A stretch of 64,000 nucleotides of DNA from Streptomyces globisporus (GTDB taxonomy: Bacteria > Actinomycetota > Actinomycetes > Streptomycetales > Streptomycetaceae), in the NCBI GenBank assembly GCA_014649555.1, contig BMTG01000016.1, positions 116,628-180,627 on the forward strand, written 5' to 3'. This document shows, piece after piece, positions 55,083 through 64,000 of this stretch (position 1 is the first letter of the stretch; each line of letters starts with the position of its first letter). The notes under the pieces were generated by a model. That model saw only the letters and a program-made list of their open reading frames with translations, was not told the DNA's origin and did no database searches. Both the position numbers and the translations under genes were made by a program.

Positions 55083-55802
55083 TTACCCGAAGGTGTCCGG
55101 CGCTCCAAAACGGGTATCGCCTGCCAGCAGGCCGGGGAGCTGGTCGAGCCCGGTGATCGTCACGAGGTCCGCCCTCGGGCCCCTGCCCCGCCGGTCGAGC
55201 CAGATCCCGGTCAGCCCGGCGGCCACGGCCCCACTCGCGTCGATGTCCGGCTCGTCGCCCACGTACGCCACTTCGTGCGGCTCCAGCGCGAGCGCCTCGC
55301 AGGCCGCGTGGAAGGCGCCGGCCTCCGGCTTGGAGATGCCGAGCTCGACGGCGCAGACCATCGCCTCGAAGCGGTCCCGGACGCCGAGCATGGTGAGCTT
55401 GCGGTGCTGGTGGTCGGTGCTGGAGTTGGACAGGATCGCGTGCCGGTAGTCGGGCACCAGGCGGTCCAGGACCGGCAGCACGTCCGGGAAGAGCGCCCAG
55501 GCGGCCTCGTAGTGGGTCACATGGCCGGCGAACCAGTCGTCGGCCTCGGCGTCCGTCATGACCCGCGAGAGGAACTCCCGCACCCGGTCCCGGCGCTGCC
55601 CGAGGAAGTCCGTCTCCCCGGCGGCGACGCGCGCCCAGTGCCGGTCGGTGATCGCCTTCCAGCCGTCGAGGGCCTCGTCGACCGACGCGTACGCCTCGGG
55701 GAGGCCCGCGAGCCCCAGGTGCTGCCGCATGCCGGTGCGGTCGGCACCCGCGTAGTCGAAGATCGTGTCGTCGATGTCCCAGAGCACGGCGCGGATCGGC
55801 AT
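55083..55802 (-). CDS. HAD-family hydrolase
   Basis: The 239-residue protein has the HAD motif I AVLWDIDDTIFDY (Asp nucleophile; DxD present), motif II ILSNSSTDHQ, motif III Lys in ISKPEAGAF and motif IV VAYVGDEPDIDASGA. The substrate is unknown; phosphatase is likely. ATG at 55802 is MPIRAVLWD; a GTG at 55811 could add three residues. It lies 99 nt downstream of gltX. Confidence 0.92.
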   Translation of the reverse strand: MPIRAVLWDIDDTIFDYAGADRTGMRQHLGLAGLPEAYASVDEALDGWKAITDRHWARVAAGETDFLGQRRDRVREFLSRVMTDAEADDWFAGHVTHYEAAWALFPDVLPVLDRLVPDYRHAILSNSSTDHQHRKLTMLGVRDRFEAMVCAVELGISKPEAGAFHAACEALALEPHEVAYVGDEPDIDASGAVAAGLTGIWLDRRGRGPRADLVTITGLDQLPGLLAGDTRFGAPDTFG

Positions 55803-55901
55803 GGCTCCCACGGTAGCCGCCGGCGGGCCGCCGCGGAGGGGAAAACGGGGAGGGCCGCAGCCGGTCGGCTGCGGCCCTCCCCGGAGGTGTCCGGTCCGGT
55901 T

Positions 55902-57377
55902 CTAGCCGGCCAGCTTCGCCAGCGCGGCGTCCACGCGGGCCAGGCTCTTCTCGCGGCCCAGGATCTCCAGGGACTCGAAGAGCGGCAGGCCCACCGTGCG
56001 GCCGGTGACGGCGACGCGGACCGGGGCCTGGGCCTTGCCGAGCTTGAGGCCGTGGGCCTCCCCGGCGGTCAGGACGGCGTTCTTCAGCGACTCGGGGTCG
56101 CTCCAGTCGGCCGCCTCCAGGTTGGCGCGGGCGGTGGTGAGCAGGGCCACCGGGTCGCCCTTCATCGCCTTGGTCCAGGACGCCTCGTCGTCCACCGGCT
56201 CGTCGAGGAAGAGGAAGTCGACGTTGTCGGTGATGTCGGAGAGCACCGTGACCCGGGTCTGGGCGTACGGGGCGATCCGGGTCCACTTCTCCGCGTCGAA
56301 GGCCTCGGGGGCCCAGGGCGCGAAGGGGGCCTTCAGCCAGGGGCCACAGGCCTCGGTGAAGGTCTTCACATCGAGCATGCGGATGTGCTCGGCGTTGATG
56401 TGCTCGCACTTCTTGAGGTCGAAGCGGGCCGGGTTGGCGTTGACGTCCTTGATGTCGAACGCGGCGATCAGCTCGTCCATCGAGAAGATGTCGCGGTCCT
56501 CGGCGATCGACCAGCCGAGCAGCGAGAGGTAGTTCAGCAGGCCCTCGGGGAGGAAGCCGCGCTCCCGGTAGAGGTTGAGGGAAGCCTGCGGGTCGCGCTT
56601 GGAGAGCTTCTTGTTGCCCTCGCCCATGACGTACGGCAGGTGACCGAAGGCGGGGGTGTCCTTGGCGATACCCAGCTCGATGAGCGCCCGGTACAGGGCG
56701 ATCTGGCGCGGGGTGGAGGAGAGCAGGTCCTCGCCGCGCAGGACGTGGGTGATCTCCATCAGGGCGTCGTCGACCGGGTTGACCAAGGTGTAGAGCGGGG
56801 CCCCGTTGGCGCGGACGATGCCGTAGTCGGGGACGTTCTCCGGCTGGACGGTGATCTCGCCGCGGACCAGGTCGGTGAAGGTGATGGCCTCGTCGGGCAT
56901 CCGGAAGCGGACGATCGAGGTGCGCCCCTCGGCCTCGTACGCCGCCTTCTGCTCGGCGGTGAGGTCGCGGCAGTGGCCGTCGTAGCCGGACGGCTTCCCG
57001 GCGGCGCGGGCGGCGTCGCGGCGGGTGTCCAGCTCCTCGGTGGTGCAGTAGCAGGGGTAGGCGTACCCGCCGGCGAGGAGCTTCTCGGCGACGTCCTTGT
57101 ACAGGTCCATCCGCTGCGACTGGCGGTAGGGGGCGTGCGGGCCGCCGATCTCGGGGCCCTCGTCCCAGTCCAGGCCCAGCCAGCGCATCGAGTCGAGCAA
57201 CTGCTGGTAGGACTCCTCGGAGTCGCGCGCGGCGTCGGTGTCCTCGATCCGGAAGACCAGGGTGCCCTGGTGGTGCCGGGCGAAGGCCCAGTTGAAGAGC
57301 GCCGTCCGGACCAGGCCCACGTGCGGGTTGCCGGTCGGGGAGGGACAGAAACGGACGCGTACAGGTGCGTTAGCCAC
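55902..57377 (-). CDS. gltX: Glutamyl-tRNA synthetase GltX
   Basis: GltX charges tRNA-Glu, and in organisms without GlnRS also mis-charges tRNA-Gln for GatCAB. The 491-residue class I enzyme has the HIGH-type motif [33 protein letters not shown], and KMSKS-type KKLSKRD. GTG at 57377 overlaps the FAH gene by 8 nt. The tRNA-Glu/tRNA-Gln cluster lies just downstream on the same strand. Confidence 0.96.
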   Translation of the reverse strand: MANAPVRVRFCPSPTGNPHVGLVRTALFNWAFARHHQGTLVFRIEDTDAARDSEESYQQLLDSMRWLGLDWDEGPEIGGPHAPYRQSQRMDLYKDVAEKLLAGGYAYPCYCTTEELDTRRDAARAAGKPSGYDGHCRDLTAEQKAAYEAEGRTSIVRFRMPDEAITFTDLVRGEITVQPENVPDYGIVRANGAPLYTLVNPVDDALMEITHVLRGEDLLSSTPRQIALYRALIELGIAKDTPAFGHLPYVMGEGNKKLSKRDPQASLNLYRERGFLPEGLLNYLSLLGWSIAEDRDIFSMDELIAAFDIKDVNANPARFDLKKCEHINAEHIRMLDVKTFTEACGPWLKAPFAPWAPEAFDAEKWTRIAPYAQTRVTVLSDITDNVDFLFLDEPVDDEASWTKAMKGDPVALLTTARANLEAADWSDPESLKNAVLTAGEAHGLKLGKAQAPVRVAVTGRTVGLPLFESLEILGREKSLARVDAALAKLAG

Positions 57378-58155
57378 GCTTGATCACCTTGTTGGTGAGA
57401 GTGCCGATGCCTTCGATGGTGACGGCGACCTCGTCGCCGACGTGCAGGGGTCCGACCCCTGCGGGGGTGCCCGTGAGGATGACGTCACCCGGGAGCAGGG
57501 TCATGGCCTCCGTGATGTGGACGACCAGGTCCTCGATGGAGCGGACCATGTCGCTCGTGCGGCCGAGCTGCCGCTGCTCGCCGTTGACCGTCGCCTGGAT
57601 GGTGAGGTCGTGGGGGTCCACGTCGGTCTCCACCCAGGGGCCCAGCGGGCAGGAGGTGTCGAAGCCCTTGGCACGGGCCCACTGCTTCTCGCGCTTCTGC
57701 ACATCGCGGGCGGTGACGTCGTTGGCGCAGGTGTAGCCGAGGATGACGTCACGCACGCGCTCGCGGGGGACCTCGCGGCACATGCGGCCGATGACCACGG
57801 CCAGCTCGGCCTCGTGGTGCAGCTCTTCGGAGAAGGAGGGGTACTCGATCGCGTCGCCGGAGCCGATCACCGAGGTGGTGGGCTTGAAGAAGGTGATCGG
57901 CGCTTCGGGGACCTCGTGGCCGAGTTCGGCGGCGTGCTCCGCGTAGTTGCGGCCGATGGCCACGACCTTGTTGGGGAGCACGGGGGGCAGCAGCCGGACC
58001 TTGTTCAGCGGGACCTTGGTGCCCGAGAGCTCGAAGTCGGCGTACGGAATGCCCTTGATGATGTCGAGGACGAGGTCACCGGATTCAACGGTGCCCTGTC
58101 CCTCGACGGCGCCGAAGGCGACATTGCCGTCGATGGAGAACCTGGCGATGCGCAC
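57370..58155 (-). CDS. Fumarylacetoacetate hydrolase (FAH) family protein
   Basis: FAH-family enzymes hydrolyse or decarboxylate acylpyruvates and related compounds. The 261-residue protein has [20 protein letters not shown], the metal-binding [12 protein letters not shown] segment, [13 protein letters not shown]-like [16 protein letters not shown] and [15 protein letters not shown]. The GTG start fits the N-terminus [10 protein letters not shown]. Its exact reaction cannot be read; it overlaps gltX by 8 nt, so they may be cotranscribed. Confidence 0.9.
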   Translation of the reverse strand: MRIARFSIDGNVAFGAVEGQGTVESGDLVLDIIKGIPYADFELSGTKVPLNKVRLLPPVLPNKVVAIGRNYAEHAAELGHEVPEAPITFFKPTTSVIGSGDAIEYPSFSEELHHEAELAVVIGRMCREVPRERVRDVILGYTCANDVTARDVQKREKQWARAKGFDTSCPLGPWVETDVDPHDLTIQATVNGEQRQLGRTSDMVRSIEDLVVHITEAMTLLPGDVILTGTPAGVGPLHVGDEVAVTIEGIGTLTNKVIKRG

Positions 58156-58249
58156 GGGATGCTGTCGCCCCTCACTTGCTGGCTGGCTGAAGACTGACGC
58201 TCCAGGCTAACGCCGCGGGAGGGGCACAGCTCGCGTATGCCGACGGTGG

Positions 58250-58432
58250 CTACGGGGCGACCGCGACCGGGGCTTCCATGAGGATGGTGCGGCGCGGGTT
58301 GGCGGTGACGTTGGGCAGGTCGGCGGCGTGCTCCGGCGCCAGGGGCGTCTGCAGCGCTTCGGCGTCCTTGAGGTGCGCCAGCGTGGTGCGCCGGGGGTTG
58401 GCAATGTTGCGGAACATCGTCGTCGTCTTCAT
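58250..58432 (-). CDS. 60-residue peptide with duplicated ANPRRT motif, function unknown
   Basis: The product begins MKTTTMFRNIANPRRTTLAH and ends ILMEAPVAVAP. The stretch ANPRRTTL (about residues 11-18) is repeated as ANPRRTIL near residues 44-51. Third codon positions are strongly GC-rich, as expected for a real Streptomyces gene. No signal peptide, Cys or known domain is seen. It lies between the FAH gene and the conservon with its own start; the ribosome site is weak. It could be a small structural protein or a precursor peptide, but no modifying enzyme is adjacent. Confidence 0.7.
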   Translation of the reverse strand: MKTTTMFRNIANPRRTTLAHLKDAEALQTPLAPEHAADLPNVTANPRRTILMEAPVAVAP

Positions 58433-59014
58433 CTGCCGTCAGGACCCTGTCGGTGAGGGCGTCGCTCGTCGCGGCGCCGGCTTGTCGGATTCGCCATCCC
58501 TGTAAAGCGTCAGGCTAAACATCCGATTCCCCGCCGGAGCCGGGATGAGGCGACGATCATCATGTGAGTTTGCTCACGAACTAATCGACAAATGACCCAT
58601 TCCGGGCGGCGGGCCGTGATCCAGAAAACGGACATTGCACCACTGAATCCACCATTCCGCTCCTGATCATCGCGACTGGGACACCCCCCACCCCTAGGTA
58701 AGACCTCCATAAAAGTCCGCTTTACCCACGATCACTCTCCACTGCTTGTTACTCGTTCATCACAACGTGTCACGCAGGTCACAGCCCGGTACATGGGCCT
58801 TGTTGGAGATCCTGCACTGTGCTGGAATTCCACGCACCGCCGCGGGTTTCAGGCCGGCGCGCAGGGGCGCAACGCAGCGCCGAGTGGCGGCGGGAGGGGG
58901 AAGTACGCCGGTCACTCACACGACCACCATGGGGCGCGTCCAGTGCCCCACGACGCCGACACCGTCCTGTCCGCATGCGCGGGTGGGACGCCTGGTCCAG
59001 AGGTTGCGACGCTA
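58433..59014. other. Long, partly AT-richer region before the conservon
   Basis: About 580 nt precede cvnA. The section 58600-58790 is lower in GC than its surroundings and contains AT-rich patches, likely the cvn promoter; exact -10/-35 boxes were not resolved. No other gene is supported, though open frames run across it. Confidence 0.5.
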
Positions 59015-62000
59015 GTGCAGGGACGTTTCAAGAGGGATGGCAGCGCTCCGGCGGAACAGGAGCCGCGCGGCGGGACCGACCGCGGTTCCTCGCCCCAGCA
59101 CGCCCAGAACCCCGGGCCGGCCGCTGCCGGCGACAACAGCGACCGTGCGCAGCGCCCGGGCTCCACGACGAGCAGCGCGGAGCCGGACACGGCCGCACAG
59201 CCGCGCGGCCCGGCCGACACGGGCTCGCGAATAGCGCTCCGTAACTGGCGCATCAGCACGCGACTGGTCTCGCTCCTCGCCCTCCCCGTGGTCGCCGCGA
59301 CCAGCCTTGGCGGTCTGCGGATCCAGGAGTCGATGAACGACATGCAGCAGCTGGAGCACATGCAGCTGCTGACGAAGATGACCAAGCAGGCGACCTCGCT
59401 CGCCCAGGCTCTTCAGGTGGAGCGCGACCAGTCGGCCGGTCCGCTGTCGAACAAGTCCAAGCCCACCGACTACAAGGTCACCGGGCCCCGGGACAAGACC
59501 GACCGCGCCAAGAACGCCTTCCTCGACGAGACCGACGCCATCGGTGACACCCAGGGCAACGAGTCGCTGGAGAGCATCCACGCGAGCATCGGGGCGATCG
59601 CCTCCCAGCTCGGCAACATCCGTACGATCCGCAAGACGGCGTACGACGAGGGCACGCCGAGTCTCAACACGATCGACCAGTACAGCCAGCTGATCACCTC
59701 GTTGCTGAGCCTCTCGCAGGACATGGCGCAGGCGACCAACAACCCGGACATGATCAAGCGGACCCGGGCCCTGGCGGCGTTCTCCTCCGCCAAGGAATAC
59801 GCCTCGGTCCAGCGCGCGATCATCGCGGCGGCGCTGCCCGGCGGTTCGGTCAAGGAGCCGCACCTCAACCCGAACGACCGGCAGTTCGGTGAGAACGCGC
59901 TCGCCAAGGAGTCCCGCGCCCTCCTGTCGTTCAAGCAGATCTACGCGGCGACCGGGCAGAGCGCCGAAGAGCTCATGGCGCCCCTGGACAACGGCAACCC
60001 GGAGATCAACGCCGGGAACATGTACGCCAAGCGGATCCTGACCACCACGAACGGGATCGAGGGCAAGCAGGTCCGGTCGTACCTGGACTGGTACGACCAG
60101 AGCACCATCAAGATCAAGGCCATGGAGACCATCGAGGCCACCCTCCTCAGCGACATGGAGGCCAAGGCCCGTGAGCTGCGCCAGGCCTCCCAGCGCGACG
60201 CGATCATCAACGGTGCGGTCATCCTCATCGTGCTCGGCGTCTCGCTCGTCGGCGCCTTCGTGGTGGCCCGCTCCATGATCCGTTCCCTGCGCCGCCTCCA
60301 GGACACCGCCACCCGCGTCGCCCAGGACCGGCTGCCCGAGCTCGTCAAGCAGCTCTCCGAGACCGACCCGCAGGACGTCGACACCTCCGTCGAGTCGGTC
60401 GGTGTGCACTCCCGGGACGAGATCGGCCAGGTGGCCGCGGCCTTCGACGACGTGCACCGCGAGGCCGTCCGCCTCGCCGCCGAGCAGGCCCTCCTCCGGG
60501 GCAACGTCAACGCGATGTTCACCAACCTCTCGCGCCGCTCCCAGGGCCTCATCCAGCGCCAGCTCTCGCTCATCTCCGAGCTGGAGTCGCGCGAGGCCGA
60601 CCCGGACCAGCTGTCCTCGCTCTTCAAGCTCGACCACCTCGCGACCCGTATGCGCCGGAACGGCGAGAACCTCCTCGTCCTCGCGGGCGAGGAGCCGGGC
60701 CGCCGGTGGACCCGCCCCGTCCCGCTGGTCGACGTGCTCCGCGCCGCCGCGTCCGAGGTGGAGCAGTACGAGCGCATCGAGCTGTCCGCGGTGCCCGCCA
60801 CCGAGGTCGCGGGACGCGTCGTCAACGACCTCGTGCACCTGCTCGCCGAGCTGCTGGAGAACGCCACGTCGTTCTCCTCGCCGCAGACGAAGGTCAAGGT
60901 CACCGGTCACGCGCTGCCCGACGGCCGCGTCCTGGTCGAGATCCACGACACCGGCATCGGCCTCTCCCCCGAGGACCTCGCCGCGATCAACGAGCGGCTC
61001 GCGCAGCCGCCGACGGTGGACGTCTCCGTCTCCCGCCGCATGGGTCTGTTCGTGGTCGGCCGGCTGTCGCTGCGTCACGGCATCCGGATCCAGCTGCGCC
61101 CCTCCGACTCCGGCGGTACGACCGCGCTGGTCATGCTGCCCGTCGACGTCGCGCACGGCGGCAAGCAGCCCCCGTCCAAGCAAGGCTCCGGCCAGCAGTC
61201 CGGCGCCCCGGGCGGTCTGCTCGCGGGCAACGGCAACGGTGCGGGCAACGCCCAGCGCGCCGGTCTCGGCAGCGGTCCAGGCGGTCCGGGCGCCAAGAGC
61301 CTCGGCGGCGCCCAGCGCGGCCAGGTCGGCGCGGGCGCGGGTCCCCGGGCGGCGCTGCCGGCCCGGGACGGCTCGGCGGGCCGGCCCCAGGGCCCGCAGG
61401 GCGGCAGTCAGCCGAATGGCGGCCCCGGCCAGGACTTCCCGGGCCAGGGACCGGCTCCGCAGCGCCAGGGCGGCGGTCTCTCCGGCGCCTTCGGCAACAG
61501 CGCCCGGCTCGGCGCCCGTGGCCCGCAGGGCGATGCGCCCGGCCGCGGCGACGGCGGCGCTCAGCCCAACCTGTTCGGGCACGGCGCTCCGGCGTCCTCC
61601 GGGCAGAACGGCCGCCCGGGCCAGTTCGCCCCGCAGAACCAGCAGTCCCCGTCCGGCTGGCAGAACCAGCAGGGCCAGAACGGGCAGCAGAACCAGGCCG
61701 GCCACGCGAACCAGCAGGGGCCCGGGGCGCAGCAGCCCCAGGACCGCCAGGAGCAGGGCGGGTTCCAGCAGCCCGGCGGCCCCGGCCGTCAGCTGCCGCC
61801 GCCCGGTGGGCCGCGCGCCGAGCTGCCCGGGGGCGACCCGCAGCCGCAGCGCCCCGCCACCACCAGCTGGGGCGCCGACACCCCGCGCGGTCACGAGGAG
61901 CACGACGCGACCGGGCAGTTCGCCCGTCCGGCGGGCCCCGGCCAGGACCCGTCGTTCAACGGCCCGCCGAACCAGCGGCCGGCGGACGGCCGCCAGGGTT

Positions 62001-62761
62001 CCGGCGCGACCTCCGAGTTCGCCCGGCCCGACTTCTCGGGCCAGGGGGCTCCGCAGGACCGCTCGTACCCGCAGCAGGCTCCGCAGGGCCAGGACCCGGC
62101 GAGCACCGCCCAGTTCGCCCGGCCGGACTTCGGTGTCCCGTACCAGCCCCAGCAGGGCCAGGGTCACCAGCTTCCCGCGCCGCGTGGGAACGACTTCGGT
62201 GCGCCGCGTCCGTCCGCCTCCCCGGCGGGCGAGGCTCCGTACCGTCCGGCGCTCCCCCAGCAGCCGGAGGCTCTGCCGCCGGCCGGTCCCGGGGACGGGC
62301 GTACGCCGCTGTACGACACGCTGGAGACGAACTGGTTCCACGGTCCGGGCCAGGGCGGCCAGCAGCAGCCCGCCGAACCGCAGGCGCCGGCCGCTCCGGA
62401 GCCCACCGGTGTGCCGGTACCGCCGCTGCCTCAGCGCGGTCCGGCCGACGCCTCGGTCACCAGCTCGTGGCGGGCCTCGCCCAACGACGAACTCGTACGC
62501 CAGGCCGAGCGGGTCAAGAAGCCCGCTGCCGGCGGGGTCACCACTTCCGGGCTGCCTCGCCGTGTTCCCCGCGCCAATTTGGTGCCGGGGACCGCACAGC
62601 AGCAGAATCACCAGTCCGGACCTCAGGTTTCGCGCGCGCCCGATGACGTGCGCGGTCGTCTGACCAATCTCCGCCGGGGCATCCAGCAGGGTCGGCAGGC
62701 CAACAACGGCTCGCAGACCGGCAGTTTCCATCTCGGCCCCACTCACCAGCAGGAGCGTTAG
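59015..62761 (+). CDS. cvnA: Conservon sensor histidine-kinase-like protein CvnA
   Basis: CvnA proteins are membrane sensor kinase-like parts of conservons, thought to signal to a Ras-like GTPase CvnD. The 1248-residue protein has a short basic leader, a first membrane segment (LVSLLALPVVAATSLGGL), an extracellular NIT-like nitrate/nitrite-sensing domain, a second membrane segment (NGAVILIVLGVSLVGAFVVA), a HAMP region and a HATPase domain (LLAELLENATSFSSPQTKVK, DTGIGLSPEDLAAINER). The last 450 or so residues are Gly, Pro, Gln and Ala-rich and disordered, with FARPDF-like repeats. GTG at 59015 is the best start; upstream frames are open. Confidence 0.85.
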   Translation: MQGRFKRDGSAPAEQEPRGGTDRGSSPQHAQNPGPAAAGDNSDRAQRPGSTTSSAEPDTAAQPRGPADTGSRIALRNWRISTRLVSLLALPVVAATSLGGLRIQESMNDMQQLEHMQLLTKMTKQATSLAQALQVERDQSAGPLSNKSKPTDYKVTGPRDKTDRAKNAFLDETDAIGDTQGNESLESIHASIGAIASQLGNIRTIRKTAYDEGTPSLNTIDQYSQLITSLLSLSQDMAQATNNPDMIKRTRALAAFSSAKEYASVQRAIIAAALPGGSVKEPHLNPNDRQFGENALAKESRALLSFKQIYAATGQSAEELMAPLDNGNPEINAGNMYAKRILTTTNGIEGKQVRSYLDWYDQSTIKIKAMETIEATLLSDMEAKARELRQASQRDAIINGAVILIVLGVSLVGAFVVARSMIRSLRRLQDTATRVAQDRLPELVKQLSETDPQDVDTSVESVGVHSRDEIGQVAAAFDDVHREAVRLAAEQALLRGNVNAMFTNLSRRSQGLIQRQLSLISELESREADPDQLSSLFKLDHLATRMRRNGENLLVLAGEEPGRRWTRPVPLVDVLRAAASEVEQYERIELSAVPATEVAGRVVNDLVHLLAELLENATSFSSPQTKVKVTGHALPDGRVLVEIHDTGIGLSPEDLAAINERLAQPPTVDVSVSRRMGLFVVGRLSLRHGIRIQLRPSDSGGTTALVMLPVDVAHGGKQPPSKQGSGQQSGAPGGLLAGNGNGAGNAQRAGLGSGPGGPGAKSLGGAQRGQVGAGAGPRAALPARDGSAGRPQGPQGGSQPNGGPGQDFPGQGPAPQRQGGGLSGAFGNSARLGARGPQGDAPGRGDGGAQPNLFGHGAPASSGQNGRPGQFAPQNQQSPSGWQNQQGQNGQQNQAGHANQQGPGAQQPQDRQEQGGFQQPGGPGRQLPPPGGPRAELPGGDPQPQRPATTSWGADTPRGHEEHDATGQFARPAGPGQDPSFNGPPNQRPADGRQGSGATSEFARPDFSGQGAPQDRSYPQQAPQGQDPASTAQFARPDFGVPYQPQQGQGHQLPAPRGNDFGAPRPSASPAGEAPYRPALPQQPEALPPAGPGDGRTPLYDTLETNWFHGPGQGGQQQPAEPQAPAAPEPTGVPVPPLPQRGPADASVTSSWRASPNDELVRQAERVKKPAAGGVTTSGLPRRVPRANLVPGTAQQQNHQSGPQVSRAPDDVRGRLTNLRRGIQQGRQANNGSQTGSFHLGPTHQQER

Positions 62762-63184
62762 TTGAGCCCCATGAGTCAGGCCGCGCAGAATCTGAACTGG
62801 CTGATCACCAACTTCGTGGACAACACCCCAGGGGTGTCCCACACGGTGGTGGTCTCCGCGGATGGCCTGCTGCTGGCGATGTCCGAAGGTTTTCCGCGCG
62901 ACCGCGCCGACCAGCTCGCCGCTGTCGCGTCGGGTCTCACCTCGCTGACCGCGGGTGCGTCCCGGATCTTCGAGGGCGGCGCCGTCAGTCAGACGGTTGT
63001 GGAGATGGAGCGGGGATTCCTCTTCCTCATGTCCATCTCCGACGGCTCGTCCCTGGCCGTCCTGGCCCACCCGGACGCCGACATCGGTCTGGTCGGGTAC
63101 GAGATGGCCCTCCTGGTCGACCGTGCCGGCACCGTCCTCACGCCCGATCTCCGCGCCGAGCTCCAAGGCAGTCTGCTCCACTAG
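62762..63184 (+). CDS. cvnB: Conservon roadblock/LC7-domain protein CvnB
   Basis: CvnB proteins resemble Roadblock/LC7 regulators and may act as GAP-like partners of CvnD. The 140-residue protein includes LNWLITNFVDNTPGVSHTVV and SADGLLLAMSEGF. A TTG start at 62762 directly after the cvnA stop has AGGAG at 6 nt; the ATG at 62771 is 15 nt from that site, so TTG is favoured. Confidence 0.93.
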   Translation: MSPMSQAAQNLNWLITNFVDNTPGVSHTVVVSADGLLLAMSEGFPRDRADQLAAVASGLTSLTAGASRIFEGGAVSQTVVEMERGFLFLMSISDGSSLAVLAHPDADIGLVGYEMALLVDRAGTVLTPDLRAELQGSLLH

Positions 63185-63319
63185 ACGGCCATCCAGCGGA
63201 TTCCCGACACGATCCCCCCAGGTAATGCCCACAACCCTCACCCGACAGGCCGCTTTAGTCCCCTCACCGGCCCCTTGCAGACGGCAAGCCGAGAACCTGC
63301 TGTCACGCCCGGAGGATTC

Positions 63320-63727
63320 ATGACCCCGCCACCCGCCTCACCCGATCCGTACGGCGCACTGCACCACGCGTCGTACGACGGGGAAGGCGACCAGCCGCTG
63401 GTTCGTCCTTACGCCATGACCGGCGGCCGGACCCGGCCGCGCTACCAGCTCGCGATAGAGGCGCTGGTCAGCACGACGGCAGACCCCGCTCATCTGGGGA
63501 CCCTGCTCCCCGAGCACCAGCGGATCTGCCACCTCTGCCGTGAGGTCAAGTCGGTGGCGGAGGTGTCGGCACTGCTGTCGATGCCGCTCGGCGTCGCCCG
63601 GATCCTGGTGGCGGACCTGGCGGAAGCCGGCATGGTGGCCATCCACCAGCCGGGCAACGGAGAGGCCGGCGGCGCGCCGGATGTGACACTGCTCGAAAGG
63701 GTGCTCAGTGGACTTCGCAAGCTCTAG
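63320..63727 (+). CDS. cvnC: Conservon DUF742 protein CvnC
   Basis: CvnC (DUF742) proteins are small winged-helix-like proteins of unknown role in conservons. The 135-residue product has VRPYAMTGGRTRPRYQLAIE and LVADLAEAGMVAIHQPGNG. ATG at 63320 follows GGAGG. Its last 20 nt overlap the cvnD start. Confidence 0.92.
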   Translation: MTPPPASPDPYGALHHASYDGEGDQPLVRPYAMTGGRTRPRYQLAIEALVSTTADPAHLGTLLPEHQRICHLCREVKSVAEVSALLSMPLGVARILVADLAEAGMVAIHQPGNGEAGGAPDVTLLERVLSGLRKL

Positions 63728-64000
63728 CGGCGGTACGGGCCGCGCCACCACCTCGGCGAAGATCGTGGTGGCGGGCGGCTTCGGCGTGGGCAAGACCACG
63801 TTCGTCGGGGCCGTGTCGGAGATCAACCCGCTGCGTACCGAGGCCGTCATGACGTCCGCGTCCGCGGGCATCGACGACCTGACGCACACCGGGGACAAGA
63901 CGACGACCACCGTCGCCATGGACTTCGGCCGCATCACGCTCGACCAGGACCTGATCCTGTACCTGTTCGGTACGCCCGGGCAGGACCGCTTCTGGTTCAT
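63708..64000 (+). CDS. cvnD: Conservon GTP-binding protein CvnD, cut by window edge
   Basis: CvnD is a Ras-like GTPase. The visible part has the P-loop VAGGFGVGKTTFVGAVSEIN, the TTTTVAMDFGRI switch and the G3 motif FGTPGQDRF. GTG at 63708 overlaps cvnC. The rest lies beyond the window. Confidence 0.9.
   Translation, partial: MDFASSSGGTGRATTSAKIVVAGGFGVGKTTFVGAVSEINPLRTEAVMTSASAGIDDLTHTGDKTTTTVAMDFGRITLDQDLILYLFGTPGQDRFWF

Overview
This is a 64 kb piece of a high-GC actinobacterial chromosome, almost certainly Streptomyces. The evidence is the very GC-rich third codon positions, many GTG starts, and marker genes such as nsdA, hupS, ndgR, glcP, four tandem signal peptidases (sipW-Z) and a conservon (cvnA-D). 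From memory, gene content and order follow the S. coelicolor core region around SCO5540-SCO5604; this was not checked by search. No prophage, insertion sequence, CRISPR array, rRNA operon or secondary-metabolite cluster is visible.

Layout: 0.2-3.6 kb holds yraN-comM-dprA (DNA uptake/processing family). 3.8-8.1 kb holds a DUF2469 gene, a Nudix gene and four type I signal peptidases. 8.2-10.9 kb is the translation cluster rpsP-khpA-rimM-trmD-rplS. 11-14.6 kb holds a SprT-like protein, a methyltransferase and ffh. 14.7-18.9 kb is the nitrogen operon amtB-glnK-glnD with a clear GlnR box upstream. 19.3-30.4 kb holds nsdA, a primase/polymerase-like gene, ftsY, an LLM oxidoreductase, glcP, smc and a small coiled-coil gene. 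30.8-42.5 kb holds acyP, a CAP-domain protein, hxlR, mutM, rnc, rpmF, DUF177, a SepIVA-like protein, coaD, rsmD, recG, a DAK-family protein and rpmB. 42.6-53.6 kb holds thiL-thiD, a stand-alone RAM domain, a DUF3515 lipoprotein, plsC-gpsA-ddlA, cofC, a small CSD-like protein, hupS, leuCD and ndgR. 53.6-54.5 kb carries two decayed genes placed head to head. 54.5-55.0 kb is a five-gene tRNA cluster (Gln, Glu, Glu, Gln, Glu). 55.1-58.4 kb holds a HAD hydrolase, gltX, a FAH-family protein and a 60-residue peptide gene. The window ends in conservon cvnA-B-C-D, with cvnD cut by the edge.

Many genes act together. Ffh, FtsY and SipW-Z cover membrane targeting and signal-peptide removal. GlnK and GlnD sense and transmit nitrogen status to AmtB. 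RimM, TrmD, RsmD and ribosomal proteins S16, L19, L28 and L32 support translation. GltX lies beside tRNA-Glu and tRNA-Gln genes that are probably all its substrates. PlsC and GpsA make phospholipid precursors, and NdgR lies divergent to its likely target leuCD. Several genes are joined by ATGA/GTGA or similar short overlaps, and strong inverted-repeat terminators mark many unit ends.

The most unusual points are: a perfect 20-bp inverted repeat that buries the hxlR ribosome-binding site; cofC lacking any ATG/GTG/TTG start but with ACG ideally placed after a Shine-Dalgarno sequence; a Pro/Ala/Gly-rich insertion in the SMC hinge and a Gly/Arg/Pro-rich N-terminal extension in DprA; the two truncated genes fused back to back beside the tRNAs; and the 60-residue peptide with a duplicated ANPRRT motif.
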